Assembly: GCA_036897485.1 (NCBI GenBank) | Contig: JAYMTF010000387.1 | Location: 1-37,618, forward strand | Length of the DNA stretch: 37,618 bases | Source: Pelargonium nanum | Lineage: Eukaryota; Streptophyta; Magnoliopsida; Geraniales; Geraniaceae | Reading direction: 5' to 3' | In this document: positions 33,901 to 37,618 of the stretch, piece by piece | Numbering within the stretch: position 1 is the first letter of the stretch | How the letters are laid out: every line of letters starts with the position of its first letter | Translations under genes and position numbers: made by a program | The notes under the pieces: generated by a model | Told to the model about the DNA's origin: nothing | Databases searched by the model: none | The model's input: the letters and a program-made list of their open reading frames with translations, nothing else

Positions 33901-36399
33901 ATGAGGTTGCCTTTATAACATCATCATCCTTGTTATATGGCAATTCCTGCAATACAAAGAGAGGCTCATTGAGATGGAAAGTAGAAGACTTGTCTACTTA
34001 TGAATGTGAAGTTTGTAATTGTCATACAATAATCAATGAAATTGGGAAAAACAAATAACACTGAACACCTTACCTTCAGATGATCAACTTTAACTGTAAG
34101 AGGATCCTCACGGACCTGCACAGAAGCCATAATTATTTTTGCCCCGAAACTATTCAAAAAGCCAATCTTGTAGGGATATAGGATGTCACGCAAGACCGGT
34201 AATATAAAGCAGTGAAAAACTCTCAGTAAATACAACAAAAATGAGGGTGTTTTCCCAACTGACCATCTCTGTTATTCGAAGTCGCCTATGGCCAATAAGG
34301 ATAACCTGGTCTCCTTGGATACTTGTGATCTGATAAATCATGTAGATCACATTACAAACATACAGCATTAGATCATTATTCGTTAGGCATTTCGGATTCA
34401 AAAAATAAAAATATATATTAAATTTCTGAAATGAAATTGCAGCATACCTGTGCAAGTGTACCAACTTCATGAAGACGATTTAACAACTCTTTTCCTTTAA
34501 TATCAGCCAAGTCTTTCTCCGTTTCAGAAACAGTTCCTGGCTCATCTTTTAGAAGGAAGGCACCAGCATATGGAGCTTGACGTGTTCGGCTTTCCTGTAA
34601 TGCTGCTAACAATTTGGGGTCCTGTAGGGATGATAAAATATTATTAAGAGAACCCATGGAGAGATTAAAAATTAAAAACCTGTTAATAAAGTTCTTCAAA
34701 GAAAAAAATATTTGTTAATAGACTAGTTGAACCCTCCACCTATCAGTTGGGTTAGAGGAAGTTCTATATTGTACCCAAGCAAGTTTTGATTCAGGCCTGT
34801 GACCATTTTAACAGCCTCCCCATGTGGTCTTCGGTCCACCAACTAAAGCAAATACCTATTGTGGTCCATCAGCAAAAGATATGTCCCACCACACGAAGGA
34901 AAGTGTTGATGGGATCCCACATCGATCAAATGTAGAGATTACAACCTCTTAATACACTAGTTGAACCTTCCACCTATCACTTTAGGCTTTTGGGTCGGAG
35001 GAAATCTGACAGAAACTATAGAGCATCCAATATTAGATGTACTAAAAAAAACCTGTCATACCTTCACATAAATTGGCATGTAAAAACCAGGAAAGAGTGG
35101 TCTGTGTGGCAGCGGTAATGCAATAACCTATAAAGAAAGATAAAATACAGTTGTAGTGAATAAATAAGCAACGAAAAGCAATTGAAAGTTCTTTTAGATA
35201 GTATGCACGAATTTCACAATGATATACTGGTATCAGCATCATGGAGTATTCATATTCATAATGTCTCGGATGAATTTGATTGGAAGCAAAGAACTCAGAA
35301 TCAACTTCATGACAACAACTTCCGTAGCCCTCCAACTTCTGTTGTGTTGAAAATTAAGCAAAAGACCACGAAGACAATCCCCTATGTAGCAACCAATATG
35401 CATTCCATAAATATATCATACTACTTGAGTGGCTGCATACTTACGTGGACAACAATGCACCTAGTAGTGAATTGTAAAAGCAATTTACTAAAACAGAGTG
35501 AAGCCTTTCCAGTATCAAATTCTAGGTTAAATTATAATTTCCTACTCCCATAAGTCAAGTAAATTCTGTAAAAGAGGAAAATTGCCCAAAACAATATCAA
35601 CAAACTAGGATGTTTATCCAAAAATTCAAAAAAGTCAATGCCTTTAGGTGCCAAAGCAAAGGTTGATGAGCACAAAAATTTAACTCACCATGAAAGAGTG
35701 GAACAACAGCTCGCTGATCACACAGCATCACAGCCCAAATAAAAAATAATGAAGCAAGAAAAATAGCATATTTGCTAGACTGCCTAAAGTCCTAAACATA
35801 GAGAAAATTAAAATATCCTATTTCAGAAACTTCAAAGCTGCATTTTTTCCATCTCCAAGACCTAAGACAAATTAGCAAAGGATTAAATTTGAATCTTTTT
35901 TGCTGCACTCAAATTTTCATTTCCTACCCCTTTCTTTTATTTAATGATCAATATGTACAATTCCCCTCAAATATCCACAAATTTCATTTCTTCTGTCCAT
36001 TCTCTACCCTTTCCTGCACTTTCTATCCACTTTTCCAAGCAAACAAACACACTACAAGTGTAAATAGCAAAACATAACAACAACAAAATCACATTCAAAA
36101 CCAACCGTTTGATAGTCCTCGAGTCTGGGATTGGTGGACACGATAGCAGACGAGCTATTCGATTCAGCCTCCTCGCCTTCGACCTCCACCGCTCTGACTT
36201 GGTCTGAATCGGACCCGGAGCCATCACTGGAGTCGGAGCAGAAAAACGCTCTCCCTCTCCGGCCCAAACCACAGTCCTCTCTCCGACGCAACCCTCCGAA
36301 CAAACTCAGAGCCCTCAACAGCGGCGAGCTCGAGTCGCGAGCGCCGACTCGGACAGCCGGAGAGAAGGCATGGGTGGGTCGGGAGAGGAGCTTCAGCAT
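25754..36399 (-). CDS. LON1: LON1-type ATP-dependent serine protease, mitochondrial, 20 exons
   Basis: AAA+ protease that degrades damaged proteins in the mitochondrial matrix. Exons (descending): 36399-36106, 35127-35062, 34621-34448, 34329-34264, 34115-34074, 33946-33824, 32971-32873, 32689-32624, 32535-32449, 32285-32246, 31825-31654, 29758-29634, 29033-28903, 28784-28680, 28453-28340, 28150-27983, 27291-27190, 27084-26875, 26593-26075, 25921-25754; 2871 nt, 956 aa (plant LON1 is about 940). Order: Arg/Ser-rich presequence; LON N-domain ([15 protein letters not shown], about 101-115); central helices; Walker A GPPGVGKT (459-466); Walker B LVLIDE (522-527); protease domain with the catalytic Ser in KDGPSAG (S862) and Lys in GGVKEK (K905). 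An in-frame ATG at 36573 would add 58 residues and may give a second targeting form. Introns 2 and 11 hold LTR-type repeats. Confidence 0.96.
27949..27980. repeat. (GT)n(GA)n microsatellite abutting LON exon 16 donor
   Basis: A compound repeat that, on the gene's strand, begins within four bases of the splice donor: CAG|GTTCTCTCTCT and then CACACA. Length variation would sit right beside the splice site. Confidence 0.92.
29951..30263. repeat. Two imperfect direct copies of a ~90-bp repeat in LON intron 11
   Basis: Copy 1 at about 29951-30031 and copy 2 at about 30171-30263 share a core of the form TAGTATATCAAGTA...ATTAA...GATAC. The text between, with TTTAACACTCCTTCTAAGGTGC and GGGCCCTGCACATAGACC, resembles the LTR-derived repeats common in plant introns. 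I cannot assign a family. The stretch lies next to, but outside, the LTR element at 30296-31324. Confidence 0.45.
30296..31324 (-). mobile_element. Compact copia-like LTR retroelement in LON intron 11
   Basis: Two similar LTRs in direct orientation, 30296-30475 (180 bp) and 31137-31324 (188 bp), start TGTGAAAT and end in CTTCA/CTTCACA on the plus strand. Read on the minus strand (the LON sense), the 5' LTR at 31324-31137 is followed directly by TGTTATCATAGC (31136-31125), a 10/12 match to the initiator-Met tRNA primer site TGGTATCAGAGC. The 3' LTR is preceded by the purine tract TTTGAGGGGGAG (ending near 30476). The internal part is only about 661 bp and has no gag or pol. Flanks TTAAC and CTAAC are a possible 5-bp target duplication with one change. 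The LTRs differ at many sites, so it is old. Best read as a non-autonomous deletion derivative of a Ty1/copia element. Confidence 0.85.
34718..34980. mobile_element. LTR-type repeat fragment in LON intron 2
   Basis: AATAGACTAGTTGAACCCTC (from 34718) recurs as AATACACTAGTTGAACCTTC (from 34951), and both continue CACCTATCA. Between them, near 34904, TGTTGATGGGATCCCACATC has the TGTTG...CCCACATCG form typical of plant LTR starts, preceded by a short purine tract (GAAGGAAAG). The layout suggests a small LTR element: end of one LTR, a short interior, then the start and end of the next. I could not define both ends or a target duplication. Confidence 0.5.
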
Positions 36400-36643
36400 G
36401 GGAAGGGCAAGGGAGTAATAAGATTGGGGCTTGAGGGGCAAAAAGGAGAAGTTAGGTCTGGGTGTGAGCGCTAGTTTGGGTTGATGGATTGGTGAAGAAG
36501 CGCCATGAGCATTGATGGAGCAGCTGGAGTGTGGAAATTGGGTGTGGGAGATACAAGTGTTAAAGCCCTTCATAAACCCCTTGGTTCTTACAGACGAAAA
36601 TGACGGTATTGCCCTTGATGATTGTGGGAATTGCGAATGCACC

Positions 36644-36661
36644 ACTCTCTCTCTCTCTCTC
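36644..36661. repeat. (CT)n microsatellite in LON 5' leader
   Basis: Nine CT units, read as GA on the LON strand, about 70-90 bp upstream of the in-frame ATG at 36573. GA-rich leaders are common in plant promoters and 5' UTRs. Confidence 0.9.
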
Positions 36662-36699
36662 CGGTGAAAATGTGAAGTGAACACAGCAAAGCAAAGCAA

Positions 36700-37618
36700 A
36701 GCAAGAAGCGAGCAGTTTTGTGAGTGTGGAGAGAATGTTAGGTTAACGTAATTTTGGAGAAGATGTCGGTTATTGAATTACAATAAATACAAATATAAAT
36801 AGAGGAGATTTGTTATATTTTGGTGTAATTAGGGTTTTCAGTTTCTTATTTTAGGATTTATATATATATAATTCTCAAATTGAATGTACATTTTATTTAA
36901 GTTTGTCTCAAAATTAATGTGATTCAATCGTTTATTCTTTTAACCATATTGTCACTGGTATATTAAGTTGATTGTTTCAATCTCTACATATATATTATTA
37001 TAAAAGGTGAACCAAAAAACAGGTTTATAATGTGTATTAGAGTGTCACGTCATCAAATTTTTAGTTTTGACACAATTTTTTGTTTAATTATACTTTTAGC
37101 ACAAAACTTTATTTAATTATAATTTAGAACTGCATTTATAATAAGGTCAATTTTTTAAGGATTAAATGTTTCGACACCCCTGGACTTATTTTTATTTTAG
37201 AGTTGGCCCCTATGTAGTGTTTTTACTTGTTTTCAATCCTGCACTGACAATTTTTTAGACTTTCATCCCTGCTACCTGCCATAGTCGGTACTCGACTGAC
37301 ACGTAGGCATGGACTTCCACGTCGTCATGCCAGCTCACTCTTGCCCGCCACATCATCATTTTTTTCTTCATTTAAACCTCCTAATACGCCGTCGTTTTGG
37401 GAGTACTTAAACAAAACAAAAAATGAAACGCAACTCCATTCTTGGTGTCGCCGGAGTTCATGTGTTCATCTTCACCGCCTCATCTGCAAAATCTTGAGAG
37501 CACCCTACAACAAGCTCGACGACAAGAATCTGTAAGTCTGTCCATGAGCTTCAGGTGGCATCTTCTTCGAGCGAAAACCGTGGATCGATGTCGCCGCCGA
37601 GCCGAACTTCGTCAACGA
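36700..37618. other. LON upstream region and window edge, no gene supported
   Basis: The LON promoter should lie here. From about 37155 the sequence becomes GC-richer. It carries phrases such as CACCCCTGGACTT and TTTCAATCCTGCACTG, resembling terminal arms of Mutator-like MITEs, but the partner arm is not in the window. The plus-strand frame at 37341-37535 shows no family resemblance. A gene may begin beyond the window's right edge. Confidence 0.35.

Noticed and set aside
36131..36418. Plus-strand frame over LON exon 1
   Set aside because: Antisense of the LON presequence exon; no family resemblance.
36397..36699. LON start extended to 36699
   Set aside because: The codon at 36697-36699 is TTG on the minus strand, not ATG; the only upstream in-frame ATG before 36399 that matters is at 36573.
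37155..37618. Mutator-like MITE arm or start of a plus-strand gene
   Set aside because: Only one arm-like stretch is visible and the window ends; neither a partner arm nor a convincing coding frame can be shown.
1..37618. Prokaryotic-type systems (operons, CRISPR, phage, toxin-antitoxin)
   Set aside because: All identified genes are intron-rich plant nuclear genes; no regular spaced repeats or compact operons occur.

Overview
This window is nuclear DNA of a flowering plant, probably a eudicot. It is AT-rich. It has short-to-moderate GT-AG introns, a nuclear tRNA-Asp gene, small foldback DNA elements and LTR-element debris, and every protein I could identify is a plant housekeeping type. I cannot name the species. 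I found no operon, phage, CRISPR array or defence island.

Layout: 430-820 holds a broken minus-strand RNase H-like domain of retroelement type. 1288-4534 (minus) is a 12-exon calreticulin gene (417 aa, HDEL end) whose promoter carries an exact ER-stress element. 6447-9964 (minus) is an 8-exon vacuolar H+-pumping pyrophosphatase (759 aa, K+-dependent type). 11640-12420 (minus) holds a decayed coding-like stretch I could not identify. 13660-13731 (plus) is tRNA-Asp(GUC) with an unusual T-loop. 13886-17374 (plus) is a 7-exon organellar RF2-type peptide chain release factor (479 aa) with two different MITEs in its first two introns. 18124-19910 (minus) is a 5-exon TRF2/HOY1 PH-like-domain protein (458 aa) with a GC-AG intron. 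19911-25753 is a long gene-poor tract with a ~97-bp tandem repeat and a SINE-like element. 25754-36399 (minus) is a 20-exon LON1-type ATP-dependent protease (956 aa). Its introns hold a compact copia-like LTR element and other repeat debris, and an in-frame upstream ATG could give a second targeting form. 36700-37618 holds no gene I can support.

The genes are independent transcription units, as expected in a plant chromosome, and do not form a pathway. Loosely, calreticulin (ER folding), LON (organelle protein turnover), RF2 (organelle translation termination) and the H+-PPase (vacuolar energization) all serve general cell maintenance. All exon models were built by hand from splice signals and reading-frame continuity. 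All five close in frame at lengths normal for their families.

I did not find a clearly new biological system. The best leads are the tandem start codons of LON1, the tRNA-Asp G58 variant, the compact LTR element in LON1, the two RF2 MITEs, the calreticulin ERSE with its tiny HDEL-completing last exon, and the unidentified coding relic.
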